This document shows positions 47,894 through 59,709 of a stretch of DNA of 64,000 bases, one piece after another; positions within the stretch are counted from its first letter, which is position 1; each line of letters begins with the position of its first letter. The position numbers and the translations under genes are program-made. This DNA comes from Fasciola hepatica (taxonomy: Eukaryota; Platyhelminthes; Trematoda; Plagiorchiida; Fasciolidae). Where the stretch lies: positions 1,128,501 through 1,192,500 of the forward strand of contig CANUEZ040000193.1 in assembly GCA_948099385.1 (NCBI GenBank), given 5' to 3'. The notes below the pieces were generated by a model that saw only the letters and a program-made list of their open reading frames with translations, had not been told where the DNA came from and searched no databases.

Positions 47894-50613
47894 AATTGTT
47901 GAGACTTTCTTCGCACTATTATCAATAATTCGTTTTCACATGAATATTATTTTAATTGCTTGATAATGTATTCACCGAAGCCAATGTTGCCCTACAACTC
48001 GTGTTCTAAGCACTGTGTTCAGTTTATCTCGCCATTTGTATCATATAAATAGGTGCTCACCAATCTATAAAGACAAACACGTAGTACATTCAGACAGTGA
48101 AGCATTCGGCTGTAAAACAAACGAGCTTCGATTAATGTCGTTCGGGCACGGTTGAATATTATAGAAATTTTGTCTGCTTCCTTCCTCGGATAGCATGGTC
48201 TAAGCATCATATCCTTAGGCTTGAATTAAAAACTCATTTGAGCCCTTGCATCAATCCCCAAAGATCAGTCGGCTACGTTGAGATGTGTGAAACTCAAGGC
48301 ATCTGATAACATTCTTGAATGTATATTGTGCACTGAAGTGGTGAAAGTTGGGATGATTAGTCGAGCTGGATAGTCCGCAGTGTGCAAGCTAGATGTTGGA
48401 AGGCAAGAGTATGTACGGTACACCAACGTCCTTTGTGTGTATTTTATTCCAAATTCACAGTACCATGTGGGGTTCATCCGGTAGAACCTGTTCATACTTA
48501 GATTGGATGATTTAGTGAGAACAAGCTGTTACTGAACTGAATAAGATCACCAACGAACAATCCACTGCCATGTATTGCAGATTTTTCGGAACAAGCTTGA
48601 AGAAATGTCTGAACAGCGATTCATATAATTTTTCAGCTACAAGTTTGGCCTAAACAAAGTATGATGCATCATTTCACATGCCACACTTTTTGTTAGGTAT
48701 CCGATTATTTGGTTTTCATTTGATCTATCCAAATCGAAGCATCTCCTGTAAATTGCTCATCGTGCATATTATACATCTAGTTCGGTGACACTGATCAAAC
48801 TTCTAAGTACCCATAGTTTTTCTGCAAACAAGAAAGCACCTAACGAACACTATGTTCTATTTTTAACAACTTTGTCTATAACTTGTTCGATACATGCAGG
48901 CATGTGATAACTACATCATTTGAATTTGAACTAGCATTGTCCAGAATGGAACACTTTTCAACCAAGCTCAACAGTCACGGGAGTGAAATTATGCAGGCAT
49001 GTGAGTTCATCGACATGCTTACGATTTTCATGTGAACCGTTTTAGCGTCGCTGTTGTGCCATCCAGTGCAAAAGGGCTCTTTGCAGAATGCCTGTAGATG
49101 GTTACCCATTATCAAAAACGGTGACCAACAATCACTAAGCTGTGGGAAAGAAACTTTTGTTTCAAGAAACCTAGAGCAAGCCATTATTCGTTTGTTTATT
49201 GTTGTTAAGAGGAAGAACTAGACATTAAGTCTTCAGTACAGTACAAGTGCGCAAAAATATGATCCAAATTACTAACTTCTGTGTGGGCACATTTATCATC
49301 AGCTTCAGCATTTCCACATACTTTTCCCATCCCTACGTTGATCTTTGGCCACGGGAGCTGTCGGTCCCGGAGAACTGTGTTTCCGAGTACAAGGTCTGTC
49401 TGTGAAACTTGAATGCGATTGCTTCGGCCTTATTGAGGATTTGTTATCTGACTCTTTTAGAGCCGTTTGCTGACACACGGCAGATAACTCCAAATGGCCC
49501 ATCCCGAGTTATTGCCTTCGGCATTGATTGTATGGGCAGGTATTGCTCTGAATAAATTCTCGTTGATCCTTTCGGCTAACTGTGTCGGATAGTGTACCTG
49601 AATTCGAGTGGACGGGAGCCAGGTTGTTTTTTCCACGCATTTCTGTCTACAGCAGTAAGAGTAAGAATATGCACAACATAAGGTAGAATAGTCAAGCAAC
49701 ACTAAACATGGTTTAGTGTTGAGCGCGATCCGCATCTTGATTTCGTAGAACTTATTTGTCACCGCTTTAGATAACTGGCGGGTCGGTTTTTGTGCCTCTC
49801 TATCTCCTCTGAGTTACATACGAGCAATGACTATATTTTTCGAAACTTACCGATTTTTCTGAACGTACATGTGTTTTCTTATTGAAAACAAGACTTCTTC
49901 ATATTTTTTTCTTATTTACAATCACAGTGTTTTCACGAGTTGATATTGCCTACTCAGTAAACAATACCTACTTGTGTAGATTTTCGACAAAATCTTGATT
50001 TGTTTGTATTCAAGTTGTTCTCTGAAACTTCCCAATTCATTGCAGATTACGACAAACTAGGTAAATTCAGGTTATCCATTTGAGCTTTTTGTAAGATTTT
50101 ACCTGAATTGGTCATTCGAGTGTGATTTGAATGTCCTCCACAGAGTCGTTTTCTGATTGGAAACACATTAAAAACTACTGACCATATTTATTCAGACTGT
50201 TGGGGTGTGAATTAGTTTACAAGGGGATTTTCAGGTGACCGTATGGCTGAAAGTATTTGTGGACGAGTCCCGCACGGCCAGTTAGGAATAAAGTGGCTGT
50301 TTTCTCTGGCACATTATATCGGTATCTTTTTGTACCAGAACTGTGTCAGAAATTTTTACCCACGAGAAAACTGTTGGTGGAATTGATCAAATTCATTGGC
50401 TGACCTAAGAAAAACGTACAGTTGGCTGTCAGTGAGTTCCTTTATAAGATCAACAGAAATCGTGCTCAAGTATGCGTGCTGTTATCGTATATAACGTGAG
50501 TTCCTTTCCATCATGATTTTATAATCAAATTGACAGTCAGAATTTTCCCAGTATTTTGAACATGACATGAACGGCAATTGTTCTTTCTGTTATTCTTTTC
50601 GATTGATTCGGAG
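47894..50613. other. No recognisable gene
   Basis: Short unassigned ORFs (the longest is 101 codons at 49457-49762, minus). No repeat partner in the window was seen. Confidence 0.4.
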
Positions 50614-50714
50614 GCCAGTTTGGAAAAATCGGAAAAAACGATAAAATCTATGTTGGTTTTTGGTCACGCAATCCAAAGAGATATGAGACAGATGGGAAAC
50701 GACCCACAAAGCAA
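50614..50714 (+). CDS. Weak candidate exon
   Basis: A pyrimidine-rich stretch (TTCTTTCTGTTATTCTTTTC) lies upstream and GATTCGGAG is a possible acceptor. The open frame reads LEKSEKTIKSMLVFG then AIQRDMRQMGNDPQSK and reaches a possible donor CAA|GTACAT. The charged, helix-like composition suggests a real exon, but the family is unknown. Without splicing the frame runs on to 50838. Confidence 0.25.
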
Positions 50715-50839
50715 GTACATAATCTCTCTCACGCTGTTATCTCCAGATAAATATTTTAATCTTTTTGGGGAACTCATCGTATTCTTATTCGCACGGTTAA
50801 CTTATGCAACCAGTGTACCGGGGATTCAGTTGTTGTAAG

Positions 50840-52751
50840 CAAAATAGTAAAAGAAACATGAGAAATAAGCAGGACATCACAAATACTGATACATTTAGGT
50901 ACACAATATTGGTTATTATAATTATTGCGGTTTGTTAAGTGAAAGAGCAGAGGAGAACTCAGTTTGTCATAGAGCCGTGCACGTTGATCTGTTCTATCTT
51001 CTCCCCATTGGTCAAAACCCGAATGAGATAGGGTATTGGGGAGTTCTGCACAGATTCATTCAAGATGAAGAAGGCCAGATTGTCTGCGTGTAACAGATGA
51101 ATAGAGTTTTAGAGTACCTCGTAGGCTAAACGAGGCTGATCGAAGGTTCAGTAAAATAAATATCTTCGTGGAAAGATAAAAAACGACTCTTAACTGCCAC
51201 ATCGAGACACAGAGCCTCAAGACCCCGTTTCAGAAGGCCTACAAAAATTGCAAGGAAACAGTAAAGTAGGACAGGAACAAGACCTTTGAAAAAACTTGGA
51301 AGCGATTGTATGTCTTGTCCAAATTGAGTTTCTCTAATTGAAAAGAGAGAAGTCTTGCTTTTCTAGTATAGTTTCGAACATGATTTGCCTACTGTAGATT
51401 CTTATCCCAGGTAACTCTTAATATTTGACTGGTCTCATCTTAGACAAAGATCAGACGAAGATTAAAATCGCAACTAATAATGTTCAACTTGTCATCCCTA
51501 AAAAGAACTACAAGTATTGTAAATGCATTGTAGGAAGAATTGACTTCCGACTGTAAGCGAAATAGGTCTCAATACATGTTTGTCCCAATTCTTGAAATTG
51601 TACTTGTTGTACTTGTTCTCATTTTACCCTGAAAACGAGAACAATCTCAGAAAACACGGAATAGCCAGATAGTGAATATATTTTGAACATTACTTGAGTA
51701 AAACACTAGTTTTGCCTCTCAAGGATTATTTGGAGTCGGTCGCTACCCTGTCCCATATTTCTTCTCCATAGTACCCTGTCTTGACAAGAGCACTGAAATC
51801 AATCCACGCTTACCGGAGTGTCATCATTCATGTTGTGCCACCGTTCTTGAACAGAAACTTCACTTTTGCGAACATGATTTCGTGTTTTCAGAGTGTGTAT
51901 CAGATCCGATACGTTTAAGAATAGGTACCGTACATTCACACTGGTCACGGATAGCACAGCCATCTTGGCAGAAGAGGTGCTGATAAGAGCAGATTGCCAT
52001 CCAGATCATTGACATGTTTTGATCCAGATTCGATCTGTGCGAAGCGCAATGATTTATAAGAGTTATGATTTTAAAGATGCAATATTTTTGGTCACACTAA
52101 TTACGGTGACGATGCACGGAAATTTACAAGACTACACGAAATTCCAACGTGACAGAAGGAGAAAAACCTAGCTAAGCCGATCGAAGAGCACGCCGTAGTA
52201 TACTTCAAACTATCAAGCTAGTCCTGCGAAAGCAGAGGTATGCATCGACAAAACACATTTGTCTGAGGATCGCTTAGTAGATATCATCCAATTTATTTAA
52301 AAGATCGTAAGGTAGAAAATGCGACTTCCTTAGGATAAGAATATATGTTTGGTGTAAAGAACAAAGCCAGACTCGTGGAGGCCTATTCATGGTAGCTTTA
52401 TTTGTAATGGAGCACGAGAACATGTGCGAATGTTTTACCACCTTGACAGATCATCACACTGAGCCCCAGTAATTTGTGCACAATAATCGTCTTGTCACTT
52501 CTGTATTATGGTTATGTACTCAGTGGCTGCTATTCTCCTTTTGAAAAATGCTTTTATTTCCGAAAACTTCTGCAGCTTCGTTACTACCAGCAATTCGCAG
52601 TGCAACAGCTTTAGCATATCGGATAATCGAGATAATTGGTGCTATCATTTTCCAAGTGGATTTGGCAACAGCTATGCTAAACGAATCTACCAGAGGAGAC
52701 AAATAATATAGGGGAACTCTGTGCTGATCATGAAGGTCCAGAATACGGATC
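50840..52751. other. No recognisable gene
   Basis: AT-rich, short ORFs only. It ends at the target duplication of the LTR element. Confidence 0.4.
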
Positions 52752-52756
52752 AAAAC
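52752..52756. repeat. Target-site duplication, low-coordinate side
   Basis: AAAAC, matching 55507-55511 on the other side of the LTR element. Five bases is usual for Ty3/gypsy integration. Confidence 0.8.
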
Positions 52757-53081
52757 GGTTGTGTTCCGAATTCAGTAGGCAGGAGAAGGGCACGCTTGTA
52801 GAGGTAAACGTATATTCGGTACAAACGTACGGCAGGCACAAGTACAGCAAGCACGTGAAAACGCAGCCGAGTCTGCAAGTGCGTGAGTCATTCGTATATG
52901 TAATCGGAAATGTCAGACAACGGTACAATCGGACCACGTCGTGCAAGGTCGCGCTACACGTGATACACTCTGATTGGTCAATGCCGTCCGGGACGAAAGA
53001 CGGCGAACGTCAGCTGTGTACGTGCGTGTGTGTGCGTGCAAGATCGTCTGTCTGAGCACATGCCTGTTCAGGCCGAACACA
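52757..53081 (-). repeat. 3' LTR
   Basis: 325 bp matching the 5' LTR. Differences seen are GTAAACG against GTAAGCG, GACGGCG against GACAGCG, and the last base (C instead of A on the minus strand). Confidence 0.9.
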
Positions 53082-53102
53082 ACACCACCTCTCCCTTCTC
53101 GA
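53082..53102 (-). other. Polypurine tract
   Basis: The minus strand reads AGAAGGGAGAGGTGGTG right next to the start of the 3' LTR. This is the usual primer for second-strand synthesis. Confidence 0.75.
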
Positions 53103-53137
53103 AGAGGAAAATCCATGGTCAGCACGGCAATCGTGGT

Positions 53138-53465
53138 AGTTCCAGCAAGGGTAGTAGTAACAACAGCAACAGTAACAGTAGTCGTAGAACAGACACAGTA
53201 ACCATAGTAGTAGTAGTAGCAGTAACGGTAGTTGTACAGTCAGAACCAGTAACCAGAATAGCAGCAGCAGTGGTAGTAACGGTAATCGTAGCAGTATTTG
53301 TAGTAGCAGTTTCGGGACACAATACTCGGCAGTAGTAACGGGCACAGTAGTCGCAGTAGTGATAACTGGAACAGTAACTGCAGCGGTACTCATGTTCGCA
53401 GTGGTAGCAGTCATGGCAGTATCAGTAGCAACAGTAATAGTACGCACGGAGCGGCACAAAGCACG
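53138..53465. repeat. Trinucleotide-rich low-complexity tract inside the LTR element
   Basis: Built from AGTAGTAAC, GTAGCAGT, AACAGTAAC and similar words, mostly in 3-base register. It lies where pol should be, between the truncated RT and the polypurine tract. ORFs on both strands (for example 174 codons, minus, with runs of Leu) are products of the repeat and not genes. Confidence 0.85.
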
Positions 53466-53691
53466 GTAATTATTCAGGTCCGATTGTAACGAAGGATGCA
53501 TACAGGACACATGCGAGCGAAAAAGATAAAACACTTATTAAGCAATCAACAACAAAAACGAAAAAACGTCAATAATGGAAAAACTCGCCGGAAGCGAAAA
53601 TGTAGTAAATTGTTCGAAATAGTTCACATCTGTAAGTGTGAACAAATGTTCCGGTCACTTGAATTTTACCATTCAAATCAGTAATTCGATA

Positions 53692-54110
53692 CTATACGTC
53701 TGATTCCGGATCAATTAAATCGTTCTCGAGCATTTCCCGAAGCGCTGGAGTAACCGCCTCCCTTTTAGGCAGTGGTATTGATCGAGGTTGATGGATGCTG
53801 AATGGAGTTGCATTGGAAAGCAGCTGTATTCTGTGTTGTCCAGTTGGAGTTCGCCCGATATCGTTCTTAAACAAATTGGAATATTTCTCCTGGAAACCGT
53901 AAGCTTCTATGTTTGCGATAAGCATTCTGTCAACGCATGGAGCAACTCGCAGCGATACCATGGCATTTCGGCCCAAGAGCGGTTTACTGTTATTGTTGGA
54001 CACGTACACAGCAATCCGGCACTTACAACTTTTGTTCAAAAATAACGTTACATGTACAAAACCAAGAATGGGCACTGTGTTGTTTGAATAACTGTCAAAA
54101 GTGTACGATG
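53692..54110 (-). pseudogene. pol: Protease end and truncated RT start
   Basis: In the frame next to gag, the protease continues through VPILGFVHVTLFL and ends with the flap-distal KPLLGRNAM. Spacer residues and the beginning of RT follow (FSIHQPRSIPLPKREAV, LREMLENDLIDPESDV). A stop comes right where the RT finger motif should begin. The RT core, RNase H and integrase are absent. A frameshift at about 54100-54125 separates it from gag. No usable polymerase can be made from this copy. Confidence 0.85.
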
Positions 54111-55153
54111 ACGGGTGTATCAGGAAAAGCGGTAAAATGATTGCGGTAAAAATCGTAAGGTATTACAGTTATAGGTGAAGCTGAATCTAGTTCCATTTTT
54201 AGAGAATGCACATTATTATCATGTTCGAAATAGACCGTACGAATATCAGGTAAAGGCAATTTAGGTTCAAAATTATGCAATGCTGTACGAGGTGAACGAG
54301 TATTCAAGGCGTAAATGTTATCAGAAGGCTGATCTGTGGAACATAGATCACTAGAATTCATGTCACATACGTGAGAAACAGTACGTTTACGACAAACACG
54401 AGCAAAATGGCCCCACTTATCGCAAATGCGGCACTGAACATTTACTGCGGGGCAGAGTTTATAGTCAGCTTTGTGTTGGGTACTTCCGCATCTAAAGCAA
54501 TAAACACGTTGTTTGGAGACACGATCCGTATTCGGTGCGACAGCTCTGATGCGAGTAATATCCGTACTAACTTCATCGGAGTGGAATAGTTTCACCTGCT
54601 CATTAACATCACTTTTCGTACGTGCAATGTCACATGCACTATCCCAATTGAGTTTGAGGGAATTTTCTGCAAGTATGGCTTCACGAATTCTTTGATCACA
54701 AACGCCCGAAACAAGTTGCTGAATAAGAAGTACCTCTTCAAATTTCTTTGCTGGCACGGAGTTGTAGTCGCAGCGGCGTATCGCACACAGAAGCCGAGAT
54801 ATGAAATCATCAATTTTCTCTCCGGGCTGCTGCTTCATGAGTGAAAATTTGTAACGTGCCACGTAGGCATTTATACGGGGTCTCCAATGTTTGTCTAGTG
54901 TTTCCAGTGCATCCTTCAACGACGTTTTCATGCACAAACCTAATGCGTCAAAAAGCCTTCGTCCTTCATCTCCCAGATGTAGTCGAAGAAGTTTCAGCTT
55001 ATGTTCTTCTGAAAGCTTGATGCCAGTATTAAAGACGGACAAAATCTCCACATAATCAATGAAAGCAGTCTTCCACGAATTCCACGAATTTGAGGATGGT
55101 TTAACAGCAGCATCGATCCAAAACTGATCTGGAGCACGAATTGTAGCTGTCAT
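54095..55153 (-). CDS. gag: Gag (with start of protease), Mag-like Ty3/gypsy
   Basis: The open frame reaches 55303 inside the LTR, but the natural start is the Met at 55153 (MTATIRAPDQFWIDAA), just after the PBS, giving about 352 codons. The capsid-like region has KQQPGEKIDDFISRLLCAIR and LLIQQLVSGVCDQRIREAIL, typical of Mag gag. Two zinc knuckles follow: CFRCGSTQHKADYKLC (C-x2-C-x4-H-x6-C) and CRICDKWGHFARVC (C-x2-C-x4-H-x4-C). These package the RNA. The frame enters the protease, with MELDSASPITVIPY where the active site is usually D-S/T-G-A/S, so Gly is Ala. It stops at 54095 after a frameshift. Confidence 0.85.
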   Translation of the reverse strand: MTATIRAPDQFWIDAAVKPSSNSWNSWKTAFIDYVEILSVFNTGIKLSEEHKLKLLRLHLGDEGRRLFDALGLCMKTSLKDALETLDKHWRPRINAYVARYKFSLMKQQPGEKIDDFISRLLCAIRRCDYNSVPAKKFEEVLLIQQLVSGVCDQRIREAILAENSLKLNWDSACDIARTKSDVNEQVKLFHSDEVSTDITRIRAVAPNTDRVSKQRVYCFRCGSTQHKADYKLCPAVNVQCRICDKWGHFARVCRKRTVSHVCDMNSSDLCSTDQPSDNIYALNTRSPRTALHNFEPKLPLPDIRTVYFEHDNNVHSLKMELDSASPITVIPYDFYRNHFTAFPDTPVIVHF

Positions 55154-55161
55154 TCCGCAGG

Positions 55162-55180
55162 TTTGAAGCCGCGACGCCAA
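55162..55180 (-). other. Primer binding site, tRNA-Ser-like
   Basis: The minus strand just inside the 5' LTR reads TTGGCGTCGCGGCTTCAAA. TGGCG.. pairs with a tRNA ending in CGCCA, that is, discriminator base G, as in tRNA-Ser. Mag-type elements are known to use tRNA-Ser. The exact tRNA is an inference. Confidence 0.6.
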
Positions 55181-55181
55181 A

Positions 55182-55506
55182 TGTTGTGTTCCGAATTCAG
55201 TAGGCAGGAGAAGGGCACGCTTGTAGAGGTAAGCGTATATTCGGTACAAACGTACGGCAGGCACAAGTACAGCAAGCACGTGAAAACGCAGCCGAGTCTG
55301 CAAGTGCGTGAGTCATTCGTATATGTAATCGGAAATGTCAGACAACGGTACAATCGGACCACGTCGTGCAAGGTCGCGCTACACGTGATACACTCTGATT
55401 GGTCAATGCCGTCCGGGACGAAAGACAGCGAACGTCAGCTGTGTACGTGCGTGTGTGTGCGTGCAAGATCGTCTGTCTGAGCACATGCCTGTTCAGGCCG
55501 AACACA
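55182..55506 (-). repeat. 5' LTR
   Basis: 325 bp. On the minus strand it starts TGTGTTCGGCC and ends GGAACACAACA, giving TG...CA ends with an inverted TGTGTTC/GAACACA near each border. It is the same length as the 3' LTR and almost identical. It carries the promoter expected to drive the element; no TATA box was obvious by eye. Confidence 0.9.
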
Positions 55507-55511
55507 AAAAC
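55507..55511. repeat. Target-site duplication, high-coordinate side
   Basis: AAAAC, matching 52752-52756. Confidence 0.8.
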
Positions 55512-58500
55512 ATTTTTTATAATGTGTATGTTCGTTACCATTGCTTCTAATAATTTGCGCCTTGTTACCTATGACTCGTTCAATAAAACTAAATGCTTCC
55601 TGCAAAAACGTCTGTTCTCAAAATCGAGGGTGTTAAATAGTGAAAGATGATACAGTGGAAATCCGGACCAGTAGTGTAACCGAACCGCTGTCCAGTGAAT
55701 GAATGACTTTTAGAACACGAACCCGAAACCCAAATCGGATAAGGCGAGTCTGTGAACCACGTGTACCTCAGAATACAATCATTGGAATTACAAGCAACAT
55801 ACCTCTGTTTGTGGGGCAATCCAGTCACAAGGGTCCGGGAATGGACTTCAAGTCGTCTGAAGGGTCTGTTGACGAAGGTATGCCGAGCAATACGGGACCG
55901 AGTCATCAGAATACGGCGAAATCCATCTTTTATAGGAAGAACAGTCGACCAATCGGGGAAAGAGTGATGAGCGGACATGATACCGAGGGACAGATTTGAC
56001 CATGAAATTAGATCTGACAAGGACCAAGAGAATCGCTTGACCTAGACCCTCACGCAGGCATAGCGGGATCTCCAGCATGGAAGGAAAGTACAAAGGTCAC
56101 TCGTGCGATGCGAGTGAAAAAGCGACCAAAGAACGGAGGCAAGCATGACGCACAATGTCAGGCACATTTAGCGCACAAAATTTGAAGGTCGTAGACCCCT
56201 GGATTGACCGTAAACGGAAAATCGGTCTACCGTAACAGTACTCTCATAGTAAGACGGTAGGTGAATCGAGGCAAGGTAACCGGGTTCAACATGTGAAAGG
56301 AGGGGAAGACTTGTAGGTTGAATTGGTTGAGAAGGACCGGGTAGCAAGCTGATTGGAGTCACGTGAGTGAGAAAAGGAAACTGCATGGGTATTTCACACA
56401 ATGTACTAAATTACCGGTACAAGTAGTAATTTTCAGTGAAAATTTGCATCAAGTATATTTGACGTATATTTCCGCGGTTGTAGTCTAGAATGCCTCATAA
56501 TACAATAGGTTATGTATGCAATCAATCGAAATTAATCCAGGTTCACAACCCTGTCACCACTGAATAGATTCAAACTTCTACGGTTTATTTGTATGCTGGC
56601 ATTGCATTAGAGATAAAACTGTCATTGTGACATGTGGCTCTGCGTTTGAGTAACCTCATTCGTATGAACTGTACGACGAAATACGGTAAACTACAGATCT
56701 TTTGTTTGGAAGCCCGGTTGACATTTACATTTCACATGATATTTTGTCCCAAATCAATAACTGAGCTGCACATATCATCTGGTTTGACCGCACATTTGAC
56801 GTTCATAAATGACCTCTGGTACAATTAGTAATACTGATTAAAACTTCTGAACTCTTAGCGATTGGACACCTGTAAAACATTTGATCAGTCATGAAGCGCT
56901 CACCTCCAGGATATTCCTTTTTTTGTTCTCAACACAGATTACATTGAACAGCCGGCAATACAAGTCTGTTCCACGCATGTGTCCGCAAGCGTTTTGGCTA
57001 TCATGACAACTAAATTCATTACTGTTCTAACGGGGCAAATGACATCACTTTAGTTCAAACATGGTAATTATATATTCCTCCATGCGTACAAAATAACATT
57101 AGCTAACGATAAATCAAGTAATCTGAGTGATTTATTGTTTTAATGTGGGTGAAATGAGTGCATATCAGAGTCTACTGAAATGTGAAGTTCAAAACATATT
57201 GAGTGGAGTGTTCGCCGACTTTTGATAAATGTCTGTTCACGGTTGACGTGGTTGAACTGACATCAATGTGAACTATTGGGTAAACAAGGCCAAGCGTTAT
57301 CCAATGCATATCTCAATTCGTGGGAAATCCAATCACAATGTTTTTACCAAACAATGAAGTTTAAATCATGCAAGATCGAGAAAAAAAGCAAAAAACTGAC
57401 CATTTGAGACAAGTGGAATAGGACGACTAATCACGATAACTGGGCGGCGGGGGTGTGAAATGACAATCGGAGTCACAGAATAGGATGGAGATTGAAGATG
57501 GTCTAAGCTAATGAGCAACGTGAACGATGAAATAAGTAGACTGCATGACGGGACTAAAGCAAGGTAAAGGATGATAAAAAAATATGCCAATGAATTCTGT
57601 GTAAATACTAATGGATTAGTGATTTGAGAAACACCGGATGATAAATTTCGTGTGAGGAATAACTTGATTCGAAGACTGCAGTTCCTTGATGAGCGACACC
57701 ATCACATATGAACAACAAACGAACCAACACGATACCGGTTATAGGGACATAGGTAATCTTGGAAGCGAGGACTTGCTAATACGTCATGTTATATGAGTTC
57801 TGAAGCAGATTGACATACAGGAATGAGGGAAGATGGAGCGCAAGCTCGCTCCACATATTCCGCATAAAGTTCTTCAGGGACAAGCTTAAACGACGGTGGT
57901 AACACACTGAATGTGACCTACCAGCTGTTGAACCGAACTGGGTCAGCGGGAGAATTTCAAAACGCAGATTGGATATGGATGCACAGATTTCCAAATTGCC
58001 ACACCTGGCCAAGGTTAGACCCAACCAGTTTCCCCCACTCAGATGTTCGTCTCACGCGTTGGGTCTTCGGATAATAAGAAAAATACAAATGGAACACGGG
58101 CTGTTCTCTGTGACCTACTTTCCAAGTTTCCCTTTTCCTTCCCTTTCTTCGATACCACGGGCTCCTACGCAGACCACGTACCTGATACCACTGGCAAGAA
58201 CGCGTATGCGGCCACTTGAGCACTCTACAATCCGATCAATTTCACCCACCCAACATGCGCATAGATGGGTTTGGGATTTGGATATGCGTAGTATGGTATT
58301 GAATCTGGATGACAGCACTAAATTCCCCAGAAGCACATGACGGGTTCAAATGACAGTGCAGCCGTGATCCAACTGTGGAGTGCTCAAACATAGGGGTAGT
58401 CGAGGAAAAGAGTGCTGGATTAAGGGAAACGGCCACCACATTGGTTGTGTGCCTCCGGGAGAATTGTTTCCTGCCATTTAGATCAATACCATACTACTCC

Positions 58501-59190
58501 GAATTTGGGACCATGTTCCTATGTTTAGAAGTTCAACTCAAACGGGATAACTTCAAAAGATTCACTGAGTGTTTCTTGTAAGGAACTCTTCGCATATACA
58601 TTCTTATTACGAGTCAAATATGATTACAAAAGACTAGGACTGTTACCAACTCTAATCCGTCTGCCTTCCTCTAATTTTGTGGACCATTCAATGTGATCTA
58701 TAGGTATCAATCTCAATAACTAAGAAAGAATATTTTTCCGCGCCTTTTTCCTCCAAACTAAAAGAGCTGCATACTCAAAACACGCATGGCTTAGCTAGAG
58801 CAAGCAAACTATTGGCCGGCATCTGAATAGTTCAGTTTGAGAAGCATTTTCTGCAGTCTAGTTTGTAAGGCTCTGTAGTTTTCCATCCGCAATTCTATGA
58901 ATGCGTGAAAATCTGCACAACTTGATCCGGAAAATAAGGGAAATAACAAGGAGGAAAATAAAGGTCAGTTGAACGTGAGTAGCCATCAAATGATCACCGT
59001 CTGCATAAACTGTACCATTCTCATGTTTATAATTGTGTGCATGAACCAGAACAATGTTTCAAAAGAGTGGTGTATAAACATTAGGCTTGTTGTTTAGAAA
59101 GGTAACTGTACTGGAAGGAACAGGTTGAATTTGAGGTCACATTTGCAAGTAAGCAAAACAACGATTTTCGCCCACTTCCTGCTCCATTTT
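55512..59190. other. No recognisable gene
   Basis: Many overlapping ORFs, of which the longest is 143 codons (55589-56020, minus), with no motif I know. The stretch 57960-58440 has several overlapping ORFs with basic composition that may come from an unknown repeat, but no partner copy is present in the window. Confidence 0.35.
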
Positions 59191-59194
59191 ACCG

Positions 59195-59300
59195 ACGTAA
59201 ACTGAACCCTGGCTCTTTCATATGAAAGGCATGTGTTACCACCACACCAGCTCGCTCCCGATCGGGCTCATCCAAATCACCCAGTTTGTGTTCACACAGA
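59195..59300 (-). repeat. SINE head only (tRNA-like)
   Basis: On the minus strand GATTTGGATGAGCCCGATCG (compare copy 2) leads into A-box-like CTGGTGTGGTGGTAAC (59234-59249) and B-box-like CCAGGGTTCAGTTT (59199-59212). No ribozyme or tail follows, so this copy is cut short. Confidence 0.6.
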
Positions 59301-59494
59301 TATCAACCTCTATGCCAGTCAGCAATGTCCGACAGTTTCGAAGGAAAATGTGGCACCTGTCCATGGTAACTCCAATCGACAGCCTCCCATCAAGTCAGGT
59401 CTTCTCCACAGAGATGGTACTTTCTTGGATCACTGTCTGTTGAGCTCCACCTGTCATAGAGGACGGCATCAGTATGAACTTAGGCTCAGTGATT

Positions 59495-59705
59495 CAAACC
59501 AGGCTGGTCGAATGCAAGGAGAGCAAGGGTAGCACATGCCTTCGAGGAGAAAAGGCATGGGTTCAAACGTTGGATGCGGTGGCGGTTTCATATCAGTAAT
59601 GAGCGCTAGCAAGAGCGAAAATCGAGTCTGGTGTTTTCGATCGCGGGGTTGGCCAGATAACCTGAGGTTTTGGGCGTGGAAGGTGGAGTTCAAAAGACAC
59701 TTAGC
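59495..59705 (+). mobile_element. SINE copy 4, decayed ribozyme
   Basis: On the plus strand, GCAAGGGTAGCACATGCCTT and B-box-like GGGTTCAAACG (59559-59569) are followed by GGATGCGGTGGCGG, the decayed ribozyme and the family tail GGCCAGATAACCTGAGGTTTT. It stands in inverted orientation to the head-only copy 300 bp before it. Confidence 0.7.
59590..59634 (+). ncRNA. Decayed hammerhead ribozyme
   Basis: GAGCG..AAGAGCGAAAA, TCGAGTC and CTGGTG match the intact copy, but the first core strand reads CAGUAAUGA instead of CUGAUGA and the upstream half of stem I is lost. Inactive by inspection. Confidence 0.6.
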
Positions 59706-59709
59706 CATG

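Larger units (their letters stand above)
52757..55506 (-). mobile_element. Non-autonomous Ty3/gypsy LTR retrotransposon, Mag-like
   Basis: 2750 bp on the minus strand: 5' LTR (55182-55506), primer binding site, gag with two zinc knuckles, broken protease, first residues of RT, a trinucleotide-rich tract, polypurine tract, 3' LTR (52757-53081). It is flanked by AAAAC duplications. The LTRs differ at about 3 of 325 positions, so insertion is recent. Most of pol (RT core, RNase H, integrase) is absent, so it could have moved only with enzymes from a complete relative. The gag type, two knuckles and Ser-like PBS fit the Mag clade. Confidence 0.9.

Noticed and set aside
53010..53534. 174-codon ORF rich in Leu and Thr
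   Set aside because: Translation of the trinucleotide tract and LTR. Open in several frames because of the repeat.
55589..56020. 143-codon minus-strand ORF beside the LTR element
   Set aside because: Outside the target duplication, no motif recognised, and overlapped by plus-strand ORFs of similar length.
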